Below are positions 1-7,618 of a stretch of 54,518 bases of DNA, one piece after another (the stretch's first letter is position 1; each line of letters opens with the position of its first letter). The stretch comes from an uncultured Myxococcales bacterium (GTDB lineage: Bacteria; Myxococcota_A; UBA9042; CAIXZC01). The translations under genes and the position numbers were made by a program. Below the pieces are notes generated by a model. It had not been told where the DNA came from, did no database searches, and saw nothing but the letters and a program-made list of their open reading frames with translations. The stretch is taken from the NCBI GenBank assembly GCA_903895725.1, contig CAITUV010000069.1:1-54518 (forward strand), written 5' to 3'.

Positions 1-173
1 GGATGGACGCCCGGGAGACCGGGGTGAGCAACGACACGGCGAGCGCCGGGATGGACGCCCGGGAGACCGGGGTGAGCAACGACACGGCGAGCGCCGGGAT
101 GGACGCCCGGGAGACCGGGGCGAGCAACGACACGGCGAGCGCCGGGATGGACGCCCGGGAGACCGGGGTGAGC
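1..173. repeat. 48-bp tandem repeat, about 3.6 copies
   Basis: Units begin at 1, 49, 97 and 145, each starting GGATGGACGCCCGGGAGACC. Copies 1 and 2 are identical, copy 3 differs by one base (T to C), and copy 4 breaks off at about 173. The period is a multiple of three, so it encodes an in-frame 16-residue repeat, and it runs off the left edge. Confidence 0.9.
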
Positions 174-610
174 CAGGCCGGGACGGTCGCAGCGACGTTG
201 GCGGAGCGGGGAGACCTGAGGTGGGGGGAGGCGAGCGCCGAAGCCCTGCCCTGGGCGAGCTGCTGAACCGGCTCAAGGGCGATGGCGGCAGCGGCCAGGC
301 ACCCTCCTCCGGGGACCTGGGCAGCGAGGTGGAAATCGAAGGTGCCCTCCTCGATTCTCCGGTCGACGGTTCGGATCACGGCCAACCCCCGGAAGGCGGA
401 GAGGGCCCCGGAGTGGGACAGGAGAGAACCGGCCGCAGGCGAAGACGGCGGCGCCGGGGAGGTGGCTCCGGAGGCAACCGGGAAGTCGGGCATGAAGCGG
501 GCGGCGGGACAGGCGACGGCGGGGGCGGCGACGGCGGGGGCGGCGACGGCGGGGGCGGCGACGGTGGGGGCGGCGTCGGCGGGGGCGGCGACGGTGGGGG
601 CGGCGACTGA
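2..610 (+). CDS. C-terminal part of a repeat- and Arg-rich protein (cut by left edge)
   Basis: This frame is open from the left edge to a TGA at 608-610, so the start lies outside the window. The visible 202 residues begin with three and a half copies of a 16-residue charged repeat (unit DGRPGDRGEQRHGERR). A short ordinary stretch follows (GELLNRLKGDGG), then an eight-Arg run near residue 157 and a Gly/Asp tail of GDGGG units. The alternative frame (MDARETG repeats) stops at 266 and explains less. Arg-rich then Gly-rich tails of this kind are, from memory, found on PSP1/RicT-type proteins next to metG and tatD in delta-proteobacteria; that identity is a guess because the folded domain is outside. 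It ends 12 nt before tatD, so the two are probably co-transcribed. Confidence 0.6.
   Translation, partial: DGRPGDRGEQRHGERRDGRPGDRGEQRHGERRDGRPGDRGEQRHGERRDGRPGDRGEPGRDGRSDVGGAGRPEVGGGERRSPALGELLNRLKGDGGSGQAPSSGDLGSEVEIEGALLDSPVDGSDHGQPPEGGEGPGVGQERTGRRRRRRRRGGGSGGNREVGHEAGGGTGDGGGGDGGGGDGGGGDGGGGVGGGGDGGGGD
512..607. repeat. 15-bp GC-rich tandem repeat encoding Gly/Asp pentapeptides
   Basis: Repeats of GGCGACGGCGGGGGC with minor changes fill the last 96 bases of the upstream reading frame and give a GDGGG-type tail. The tract ends at the stop codon just before tatD. Confidence 0.8.
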
Positions 611-622
611 GCGGAGCGCAAC

Positions 623-1447
623 GTGAATTTCAAGCCGGCCACGGTTCCTCCTGATCTCAACGCATTCGGTGCCATCGACTCCCACGCACACCTCGACCCG
701 GAGACCTTCGGCGAAGGAGTCGACGAGGTCCTGCAGCGGGCATGGAGCGCCGGTCTGAGCGGCGTCGTCGCTGTGGCGGCCAGCGAGAATCCGGACGTTT
801 ATCACCGGACGGTCCTGCTGGCTCAGCGACACGCTCGGGTTCATGCGGTGCTCGGCATTCATCCTCACAATGCCTCCCTGGAGGAAGTGCTCATCGGGCC
901 GCTCCGGGAGCAACTGCGCTCCCCCGGGGTAGTTGCGGTAGGGGAGATCGGGCTCGACTTCCACTACCGGTTCTCCCCGGAAGAGATGCAGAAGCGTGTC
1001 ATGTCGAGCCAACTCCGGATGGCGGCGGACGCAGGATTGCCGGTGGTTCTGCACATCCGGGAGGCCTTTGCCGAATCGTTGGAGATTCTCGATTCCGTGG
1101 CCCCGTTACATCGGGGCGTTGTGCACTGCTTCACCGGTGGCCCCGAGGAGGCCACTGCATATTTGGAGAGAGGTCTTTACATCTCCATACCGGGCGTGGT
1201 GACTTTCGGCCCCCGGGCGGGTCGGCTGGCAGAGGCGGTGCGGAGCATTCCGACCGATCGGCTCCTGGTGGAGACGGACTGTCCGTATCTCGCCCCCCAT
1301 CCGTTTCGCGGGCGGCGCAACGAGCCGGCGCTCGTGGCCTATGTCGTGCGGTGCATAGCGGAAATGTGCGGGGTTGCGGCGTCGGAAGTGGCTCGAACTA
1401 CGGCCGAGAATACTCAACGGCTCTTCGGCTTGGGTGAAGCGGCCTGA
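623..1447 (+). CDS. tatD: TatD family metal-dependent DNase/hydrolase
   Basis: 274 residues, the usual TatD length. TatD enzymes are TIM-barrel metallohydrolases with 3'-exonuclease activity, acting in the cytoplasm. All expected ligands are visible: HxH at 21-23, Glu108 in VGEIGLD, His144 in VVLHIR, His168 in VHCF and Asp219 in VETDCPY. The GTG start follows a GGAG at 613-616 with six bases of spacing and lies 12 nt after the preceding stop, which fits co-transcription with the Arg-rich upstream gene. No frameshift is seen. Family assignment is secure; the physiological substrate is not shown. Confidence 0.95.
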   Translation: MNFKPATVPPDLNAFGAIDSHAHLDPETFGEGVDEVLQRAWSAGLSGVVAVAASENPDVYHRTVLLAQRHARVHAVLGIHPHNASLEEVLIGPLREQLRSPGVVAVGEIGLDFHYRFSPEEMQKRVMSSQLRMAADAGLPVVLHIREAFAESLEILDSVAPLHRGVVHCFTGGPEEATAYLERGLYISIPGVVTFGPRAGRLAEAVRSIPTDRLLVETDCPYLAPHPFRGRRNEPALVAYVVRCIAEMCGVAASEVARTTAENTQRLFGLGEAA

Positions 1448-1562
1448 TGAGGCGTTCTCCTGGGCCTTCCTCGTCTCTTCTTGCGGCATGTCAGGAGGAG
1501 GAGCCCTGCGGTAGTGCCGAAGCGCATCTCAAATTCGAATTGGTCGAGAGACAAAAAATAGC

Positions 1563-1590
1563 TTGACACTGTCTGCGTACGGCGTAGCCT
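1563..1590 (+). promoter_or_regulatory. Sigma70-type promoter for the 93-residue gene
   Basis: TTGACA at 1563-1568, 16 bases, then TAGCCT at 1585-1590. The -35 is perfect and the -10 weak. It should start RNA near 1597, about 45 nt before the ATG at 1642. An AT-rich stretch and the palindrome AATTCGAATT (1532-1541) lie just upstream. Confidence 0.5.
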
Positions 1591-1601
1591 CCAGGACGGT
1601 G

Positions 1602-1620
1602 GGTCGTTGATACAACAACC
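1602..1620 (+). promoter_or_regulatory. 5'-leader hairpin upstream of the small basic protein gene
   Basis: GGTcGTTGataCAACaACC folds into a stem with one C/A mismatch and an ATA loop. It would sit within the first 25 nt of the predicted transcript, just before the AAAGGAG ribosome binding site. A role in mRNA stability is only a suggestion. Confidence 0.4.
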
Positions 1621-1641
1621 TTTCTACAAAGGAGCGTTGCC

Positions 1642-1923
1642 ATGGAAGTGTCGAAGATCTCGATTGAGGAATTTCAGACGCTGGTGACCACGGGCAGTCG
1701 TCGCGCACCGTATGGCCAGAACCAGAGCCTCCTGAAGAAGGCCGAGAGCGAGCCCATGAAGCTCGAGTTCCCGGACGAGAAGAAGGCCGTGTCGAAGCTG
1801 ACGGCTCTGTATGTCGTCCGCAGGAAGATGGATGCACAGGTGAAGATTCTCCGACGGGCGAACATCCTGTACATCGGTCCGGGCGAGTACGTTCCGACGC
1901 TCCGCAAGACTCGCAAGAAGTAG
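1642..1923 (+). CDS. Small basic protein of unknown function
   Basis: 93 residues with no family I recognise. The ATG at 1642 follows a strong AAAGGAG (from about 1628), a perfect -35 box and a leader hairpin, so it is probably a well-expressed single gene. The protein has no signal peptide or membrane segment. It is lysine/arginine-rich, mixes short helical and strand-like segments (KLTALYVVRRKMDAQVKIL), and ends in a basic tail (TLRKTRKK), which would suit binding to nucleic acid or ribosome. That is inference from charge alone. Confidence 0.75.
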   Translation: MEVSKISIEEFQTLVTTGSRRAPYGQNQSLLKKAESEPMKLEFPDEKKAVSKLTALYVVRRKMDAQVKILRRANILYIGPGEYVPTLRKTRKK

Positions 1924-2044
1924 TTCCTCCACGGTTTCATCTGTCTCGGGGCGACCTCCCCCTGGTCCCCCTGAGGAGTCTACCTGCCATCCCGGGTTTG
2001 CTGTCACGGAAGTGTGAGTCGTCCACTCTGGCGCACTTCGGCGA

Positions 2045-2073
2045 TTGCCGAACCCGAACATCCTGTTTACAAT
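2045..2073 (+). promoter_or_regulatory. Sigma70-type promoter for the beta-helix lipoprotein
   Basis: TTGCCG at 2045-2050, exactly 17 bases, TACAAT at 2068-2073. Predicted start near 2080, giving a leader of about 20 nt before the ATG at 2100. It lies outside any believable coding frame. Confidence 0.55.
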
Positions 2074-2099
2074 GCGGGGCCTTGAGGCTGGAGGGGAAG

Positions 2100-4883
2100 A
2101 TGCGAAGCGTCCTGATTCCGTTGCTGCTCGTGGTGGCGGCCTGCTCTTCGGAGAAAGCGAAGGAGGAGGTGAAGCCGGAGTGTGTTGCGGGCGAGCGGAT
2201 CTGTTCCGAGGATCTCCTGTCGATTCTGCAGTGCAATGAGTCCCAGACAGGGTTCGAGCTGGTGGAGAAGTGTATCCAGGGGGCGATGTGCAGCGAGGGG
2301 CAGTGCGACTGTCCGGCCGGGATGGCGGCGGCCAGCGATGCCTGCGTGGAGGTAGGGATCGAGAGCTGCGAGGCCCCGTTCGTGGCGACGGATTCCGGGT
2401 GCGGGCTGGAGACGCCGGGGTGCAATGCGGGAGAGATTCTGGTCGCTGGCAAGTGCGTGCCCGTCGGGGTGGAGGGCTGTCCTGCGGGCTGGGTCGTGGA
2501 CGAGGAGACCGGCGGTTGTGCGGTGGACGAGAAGCCGTGCACGGAGGGGAAGGACTGGGCCATCGGGGCGGGCTGTTTCGAATCGGGGCCGGTGCAGTCG
2601 TGCGGAAATCCGGACGATGAATGGGGCGTGATTCCAGAGGGGATGGGGGAGTTGGTGTTCGTGAACCCGGCCAGCCAGGCGACCGAGGAGACCGGGACAC
2701 AGGGCAAACCGTTCAAGTCGTTGTCGGCCGCCGCTGCCGAGGCACCGGACGGGGCAACGCTTGTCCTGGCCAAGGGGACGTACGTCGGCGGAGTCGTGCT
2801 TGACCGTGGGCTTTCGCTCATGGGCAAGTGTGCGGAGTACGTGACGATCGATGGAACGGCACAGCTGCCCGGGCAGGGGGGCTCGGACGGTGCACGCTAC
2901 GGCCTGCTGGTCGTGGGCGAGGGACCTGCGGTACTGGCAGGCTTCCGCCTGGTGGACTCAGCCAGCGAGCCGGGGCACCGCGGGTGCGGCATCGGAGTAG
3001 ACGGGCTGGCCGACGTGGAGATTCGGGACGTGACGCTGGAGGGTCTTTCCGGGGCGGCCATGGAGCTGAAGTCGGTGGGTGCAGCCCGGATCCACCACGT
3101 CGGGTTCCAGGAGACGACGATGCTCGACGATCTGGGCCCGTTCGGGCAGATCGGCTATGGGCTTCGGATTGCGCAGAGCACGGGCGTCGAGGTGTACAAC
3201 TGCCGGTTCTTCAAGACGCAGGGGGCCGACATTCACGCGACGGAGAGCTGCCCGCAGGTCCGGCTGAATCACTTCGAGAAGCGGGGAGGCCTGGGGGGAC
3301 TGCAGCCTCTGGGGCTCTGGGTCCAGGAATGCGCAGACGAGCTGGTGGTGGAGGACAACGTCTTCCTGGCCAAGATGACCCATGCGGTGCTGGTGGAGGG
3401 GGGAAAGCCCTTCATCCGCAGGAACCGGATCATCGGGACGGTGACGGACTACAACGATGTGAACGGGCCGGCCATCAAGGTCACCGACGCCCTGTTCGAG
3501 ATCGTGGAGAATCACCTTCTGGAGAACCAGTATGCGGGGATCGCCGTGGTCGGGGGGAAGGGCTCGATCCTGGCCAACCGGGTCGAGAAGGGGCTGCCGT
3601 CGGACCCCGGGCTCAAGAACGGAGACGGGCTCCTGCTCAAGGACTGCGACCCGGGCCCGGTGCTGGTCCGCAACAACACGCTGGTTCAGAACACGAGAAA
3701 CGGGGCGCTGGTGACCGCGTCGATTGCCCGGTTCGAGCGGAACGTGATCGTGGAGACGCTGCCCTCGCCCGCGCTCAACGTCGCGTTGGGAACGGGCGTG
3801 CAGGTGGTATCGGGAAGCGACGTCGGGTTCGAAGGAAACGTGATCTCCGGGAACTACCGAACGGGGGTGCGATTCGACGATGCGTACGGCTGGCTCCTTG
3901 GCAACGTGGTGAGCGACACGCTGGCGGACAAGGACGAGCGCTGCGGCGGGGGAGTCGTGCTGGGTGGACAGGCCGGAACGGTGCTGTCCAAGGGGATCGC
4001 CGACAACCTGATCACGGGGAATTTCGGAGCGGGAATCCGGGCGGACAACTCGTCGCTCGGAGAGGTGAAGGGGAACATCATCCAGGAGACGGGAGGAAGC
4101 AAGACCGCGCTCGGGATCGGGATGGTGCTGACCGGGAGCGAGATGAACATCCACGGGAACTGGTTCCGGACCAACCGGGATTCCGGGGTGCTCCTGGAGG
4201 GGTGTACGGGGCAGGTGGACGGCAACCTGTTCGAGGACAACGGTCTCAAGGGGAAAGGGGGCGGGCTGGTGGCGCAGAACAATCTGGACAGCCAGCTCCT
4301 TGTCACGGGGAACACATTCCGAAGGAACGGGCTGGCGGGGTTCGTGAGCCACAAGGCCTCGGTGGATTTCCGGCGCAATCACCTGGAGGACAACCTCCCG
4401 GCCGGGGGCGGCAGCGGAGGCGTCGGAGCCTGGATCGAAGTGGCCAGCGAGGCCGAGGTTCGGGCCAACCTGGCCCGGGCGAACAAGCTGGCCGGGTTGC
4501 TGTCGCTGGAGGCTGGGGACGTCACGTTTGCCGTCAACTACGTCGAGAGCACGGCCACCGGCGCGGCGCCGGGCCCCGGAGATGTTCCGTTCCAGGGGGC
4601 GGATGGCATCTCCGTTGCGGCCGGGAGCTTTGCCTCGGTGCTCTACAACACGGTGAGGAACAACGCCCAGTCCGGGATCGCCTTCTTCGGGTCCGAGGGG
4701 GTGGTCCAGGGGAACCTGATGCAGTTCAATAAGGGGTATGGGCTGGAACTTTCGGGTTCGAGCATTACCCTTGATGTCAACCGTTTCGAGGGTAACTCGG
4801 ACGGGGAGAAGCAAGAGGGGAGCAGCCGCACCGGCCCGGGAAAGGCGGTTGGACCGTGGGTGGGCTGCAGCAAAGAGGAGTAG
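2100..4883 (+). CDS. Surface lipoprotein with Cys-rich N-terminus and right-handed parallel beta-helix
   Basis: 927 residues from the ATG at 2100, which follows GGAGG with five bases of spacing and begins a clean lipoprotein signal (MRSVLIPLLLVVAACSS, lipobox Cys15). An upstream in-frame start would add 34 residues before the signal and is rejected. Residues about 20-200 are Cys-rich in EGF-like spacing. From about 210 a 'NPASQ..TGTQGKPFKSLSAAAAEAPDGATLVLAKGTY' type entry leads into many short repeats of the form 'I.GN.I..N...GI' until the C-terminus. This is the pectate-lyase-like right-handed beta-helix seen in NosD/PbH1 proteins. No catalytic residues can be named. It probably sits on the outer membrane as a binding or carbohydrate-active protein; that is inference. 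The next gene begins four bases downstream. Confidence 0.85.
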   Translation: MRSVLIPLLLVVAACSSEKAKEEVKPECVAGERICSEDLLSILQCNESQTGFELVEKCIQGAMCSEGQCDCPAGMAAASDACVEVGIESCEAPFVATDSGCGLETPGCNAGEILVAGKCVPVGVEGCPAGWVVDEETGGCAVDEKPCTEGKDWAIGAGCFESGPVQSCGNPDDEWGVIPEGMGELVFVNPASQATEETGTQGKPFKSLSAAAAEAPDGATLVLAKGTYVGGVVLDRGLSLMGKCAEYVTIDGTAQLPGQGGSDGARYGLLVVGEGPAVLAGFRLVDSASEPGHRGCGIGVDGLADVEIRDVTLEGLSGAAMELKSVGAARIHHVGFQETTMLDDLGPFGQIGYGLRIAQSTGVEVYNCRFFKTQGADIHATESCPQVRLNHFEKRGGLGGLQPLGLWVQECADELVVEDNVFLAKMTHAVLVEGGKPFIRRNRIIGTVTDYNDVNGPAIKVTDALFEIVENHLLENQYAGIAVVGGKGSILANRVEKGLPSDPGLKNGDGLLLKDCDPGPVLVRNNTLVQNTRNGALVTASIARFERNVIVETLPSPALNVALGTGVQVVSGSDVGFEGNVISGNYRTGVRFDDAYGWLLGNVVSDTLADKDERCGGGVVLGGQAGTVLSKGIADNLITGNFGAGIRADNSSLGEVKGNIIQETGGSKTALGIGMVLTGSEMNIHGNWFRTNRDSGVLLEGCTGQVDGNLFEDNGLKGKGGGLVAQNNLDSQLLVTGNTFRRNGLAGFVSHKASVDFRRNHLEDNLPAGGGSGGVGAWIEVASEAEVRANLARANKLAGLLSLEAGDVTFAVNYVESTATGAAPGPGDVPFQGADGISVAAGSFASVLYNTVRNNAQSGIAFFGSEGVVQGNLMQFNKGYGLELSGSSITLDVNRFEGNSDGEKQEGSSRTGPGKAVGPWVGCSKEE

Positions 4884-4886
4884 CGG

Positions 4887-5894
4887 TTGGACATCATCTG
4901 CTTCCGCTGCCGTCAGCCGTTGGAGTCGGGCAGCGGCTACTGTATCCATTGCGGAGCGAGCTACCAGGGAGGAGAATCGGATCCCTCGCCGATCGCGACG
5001 GAGCGCTCCTTTCTGCTGGAGCGGGCGCTGGAGCTCACGGATCCGGCCGGGCCCTCTTTCCTGAAGTTCGGCGAGGAGGAGCTGCTGTTCCGGGGGGGCC
5101 AGCAGCCGGCTCCGCCCCTGGGGGCAGCTCGTGAGGAGAGCGAGCCGAACCCGACCGGAGAGGCGGAGTCGGTTGCCGACGCGCTCAAGGCCGAGCTGGC
5201 CAGGCTTCGGGGAGGAGCGACCTGGGAGAGGGGACAGACGGCCCTGGCCCTGGCCGGGCGTACGGAGCCGGATGTGCTCATGGCGCTGCTTCGCCAGCTT
5301 GCGGATCGGGACGCCGAGGTGAGGACCTGCGTGGTATTTGCGCTGGGCCGCTCAGGCAACCCGCTGATACTCCCTCCACTCCTCGAATACGAGAAGCAGG
5401 AGCGCGACACGGTGGTCCGCGCCCAGCTTGCTTCGGCCCTCTATCGGCTCGTGGCCAGCCCGGCGTTGGGCGGCAAGAGCGACACGGAGGCCCTCCGCCT
5501 GGAGCGCGATGGGCTGGCACAGAAGCTCCGACAGGAGGAGAGTCCCGACCTGTTCTTCGAGCGAGGCAAGCTCCACCTGAAAGGGGGGCACCTGCTCAAA
5601 GCGGCGGGGGACTTCTCGCGCTGCGTCGATGAGTCGGGGCACCCGCGTCCGCTGGCTCTGCTACATCGCAGCCAGGCCTTCCTGCTCATGGGAAGACCTC
5701 TGTATGCACTGGACGACCTGGTCGCCTGCCCGGCGGAGTTCGAGTATCCTCCGCTGTTCCAGTTCCACCGGGCGGCGCTGGTGGCGCTGGCGCGACAGAT
5801 TGCTTCTGCAGCCCGGGAGAAGGGGCTCAACGACTACGCCCGCCTGTTCGAGCGCCGCATCGAGCGGCTCCAGGGAAAGAAGGAGCCTGCCTGA
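4887..5894 (+). CDS. Zinc-ribbon protein with HEAT-like and TPR-like helical repeats
   Basis: 335 residues from a TTG at 4887, chosen because GAGGAG at 4875-4880 lies six bases upstream and because it captures a complete N-terminal zinc ribbon: Cys5, Cys8, Cys19, Cys22. An acidic linker follows, then helical repeats resembling HEAT ('ADRDAEVRTCVVFALGRSG' around residue 140) and TPR-like helices (about 220-320: 'FERGKLHLKGGHLLKAAGDF'). There is no signal peptide, so it is cytoplasmic. It starts four bases after the lipoprotein stop, so the two share a transcript. Repeat proteins of this kind are scaffolds; no enzymatic role is visible. A terminator hairpin follows. Confidence 0.8.
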   Translation: MDIICFRCRQPLESGSGYCIHCGASYQGGESDPSPIATERSFLLERALELTDPAGPSFLKFGEEELLFRGGQQPAPPLGAAREESEPNPTGEAESVADALKAELARLRGGATWERGQTALALAGRTEPDVLMALLRQLADRDAEVRTCVVFALGRSGNPLILPPLLEYEKQERDTVVRAQLASALYRLVASPALGGKSDTEALRLERDGLAQKLRQEESPDLFFERGKLHLKGGHLLKAAGDFSRCVDESGHPRPLALLHRSQAFLLMGRPLYALDDLVACPAEFEYPPLFQFHRAALVALARQIASAAREKGLNDYARLFERRIERLQGKKEPA

Positions 5895-5899
5895 CCGGT

Positions 5900-5933
5900 G
5901 ATTCCGGACTCCCCGGAATCCTGAGATTTTCTC
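5900..5933 (+). terminator. Rho-independent terminator after the zinc-ribbon gene
   Basis: GATTCCGG (5900-5907) pairs perfectly with CCGGAATC (5913-5920) around a five-base loop. TTTT and a pyrimidine run follow at 5927-5936. It lies just after the stop at 5894 and before the pntA promoter. Confidence 0.65.
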
Positions 5934-5948
5934 CCCTCGAAAAAGGTA

Positions 5949-5977
5949 TTGCAACGGAGCGGATTGCCCCGTATTGT
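5949..5977 (+). promoter_or_regulatory. Sigma70-type promoter for pntAB
   Basis: TTGCAA (5949-5954), 17 bases, TATTGT (5972-5977). Predicted start near 5984, leaving a leader of about 59 nt before pntA. No repeat that looks like an operator was seen. Confidence 0.55.
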
Positions 5978-6042
5978 CACGCAGGTTTCGGGCCTGAGGC
6001 CATCCGGCCGGCCATTCATCGTTGAGTCGAAGGAGGGGAGCG

Positions 6043-7608
6043 ATGATTGTTTCCATTCCGAGGGAGACGTTTCCGGGTGAGTGCAGAGTGGCCGCGTCCC
6101 CGACGGCGGTCAAGAAGCTGCTGAAGATGGGCTTCGAGAAGGTCCTTGTGGAACGGGGAGCCGGGGAGACGGCGAGCTTCTCCGATGCCGCCTACGAGCA
6201 GGCCGGGGCCGTGCTGGTCGATACGGCCGCAGCGTTTGCTCAGGGCGACCTCCTGCTGAAGGTCAGGGCGCTGAGCGACGCCGAGGTGGGCAAGGTGAAG
6301 GAGGGGATGCACGTGATGAGCTACGTGTATCCGGCCTCGAACAAGCCGCTCCTGGAGAAGCTTGCGGCGCGCAAGGTGACGCTGCTGGCCATGGATTGCG
6401 TCCCGAGAATCAGCCGTGCCCAGAAGATGGATGCGCTTAGCGCCATGTCGAACATCTCGGGGTACCGGGCGGTCATCGAGGCAGCCAGCCACTTCGGCAG
6501 CTTCTTCACGGCCCAGATGACGGCAGCGGGGCGTGTGCCGCCGGCCAAGGTGCTCATCGTGGGTGCCGGCGTTGCGGGGCTTGCGGCCGTCGGTGCTGCC
6601 CGCGGGCTCGGCGCCGTGGTGCGGGCGTTCGATACCCGGGCTGCGGTGCGGGAGCAGGTGCAGAGCATGGGGGCCGAGTTCCTTGAAGTGATGGTCAAGG
6701 AGGAGGGCGAGGGCGGCGGCGGCTACGCCAAGGTCATGAGCCCCGAGTACATCAAGGCCGAAATGGAGCTGTTTGCCCAGCAGGCCAAGGAAGTGGACAT
6801 CGTGATCACGACGGCCCTGATCCCGGGCCGACCGGCTCCCAAGCTGTGGGAGAAGCGGGCGGTGGAGAACATGAAGCCGGGCTCGGTGGTCATCGACATG
6901 GCGGCTGAGCAGGGGGGCAATTGCGAGCTGACCGTGCCGGGCAAGGTCGTGGTGCACAACGGCGTGAAGATCGTCGGCCTGACCGACTACCCGAGCCGGC
7001 TGCCGACGACGAGCTCGGAGCTTTACGGGAACTGCCTTCTCAACCTCCTGACCGACATGGGCGGGGGGTCGGGCTACCATATCAATATGCAGGACGAGGC
7101 CGTCCGCGGGGCCCTGGTGCTCCACGAGGGGACGCTGACCTGGCCGCCTCCCGTGGTCGAGCCGTCGCCGCAGGCGGTCAAGCCGGCGGCTGCGGCGACC
7201 CCCAAGCCGGAGGCCGCTGCCGCCGTTGCCAAGCCCGCCAACAGGGGCGTGAGGATGGCTATCGTCGGGGGGTTGCTCCTGGCACTTTGGCTCTTCCTGA
7301 AGTTCACGCAGACGGGAGCGGCAAGCCCGGCGACGTACGCTTTCCTCCAACACCTCACGGTGTTCGTGCTGGCGGTGTTCGTGGGCTGGCAGGTGATCTG
7401 GTCGGTCACGGCGGCCCTGCACACGCCACTGATGAGCCTTACCAATGCGATCAGCGGGATCATCCTGGTGGGAGCGATGCTCCAGACCAACGGGGACACG
7501 CCGACCGGGGCCCTCATCATCAGCCTGATCGGTGCGCTGCTCGCAGCGATCAACATCGTGGGTGGAAGCTACGTCACGCAGCGGATGCTGCACATGTTCC
7601 GCAAGTAG
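6043..7608 (+). CDS. pntA: Proton-translocating NAD(P) transhydrogenase subunit alpha
   Basis: 521 residues from the ATG at 6043, behind GGAGGGG (6032-6038). The upstream in-frame start would add seven residues and lacks a ribosome site. It aligns from end to end with E. coli PntA: N-terminal NAD-binding domain I with GAGVAGLAAVGAA (from residue 174) and RAFDTRAAVREQVQSMGAEF, an Ala/Pro linker (about 380-405), then four predicted membrane helices at the C-terminus ending VTQRMLHMFRK. With PntB it couples hydride transfer from NADH to NADP+ to proton entry, supplying NADPH. This is the single-chain alpha form, not the split PntAA/PntAB form. pntB starts ten bases downstream. Confidence 0.97.
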   Translation: MIVSIPRETFPGECRVAASPTAVKKLLKMGFEKVLVERGAGETASFSDAAYEQAGAVLVDTAAAFAQGDLLLKVRALSDAEVGKVKEGMHVMSYVYPASNKPLLEKLAARKVTLLAMDCVPRISRAQKMDALSAMSNISGYRAVIEAASHFGSFFTAQMTAAGRVPPAKVLIVGAGVAGLAAVGAARGLGAVVRAFDTRAAVREQVQSMGAEFLEVMVKEEGEGGGGYAKVMSPEYIKAEMELFAQQAKEVDIVITTALIPGRPAPKLWEKRAVENMKPGSVVIDMAAEQGGNCELTVPGKVVVHNGVKIVGLTDYPSRLPTTSSELYGNCLLNLLTDMGGGSGYHINMQDEAVRGALVLHEGTLTWPPPVVEPSPQAVKPAAAATPKPEAAAAVAKPANRGVRMAIVGGLLLALWLFLKFTQTGAASPATYAFLQHLTVFVLAVFVGWQVIWSVTAALHTPLMSLTNAISGIILVGAMLQTNGDTPTGALIISLIGALLAAINIVGGSYVTQRMLHMFRK

Positions 7609-7618
7609 GAGGCAACCC

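Noticed and set aside
1..173. CRISPR array at the left edge
   Set aside because: Direct 48-bp tandem copies without spacers, in frame with an open reading frame.
3..266. MDARETGVSNDTASAG repeat frame as the coding frame
   Set aside because: It ends at 266 and leaves 340 bases unexplained, whereas the neighbouring frame is open from the edge to the tatD ribosome site.
2958..4949. Long antisense frame opposite the beta-helix lipoprotein
   Set aside because: Same shadow effect; the forward strand has signal peptide, ribosome site and repeats.
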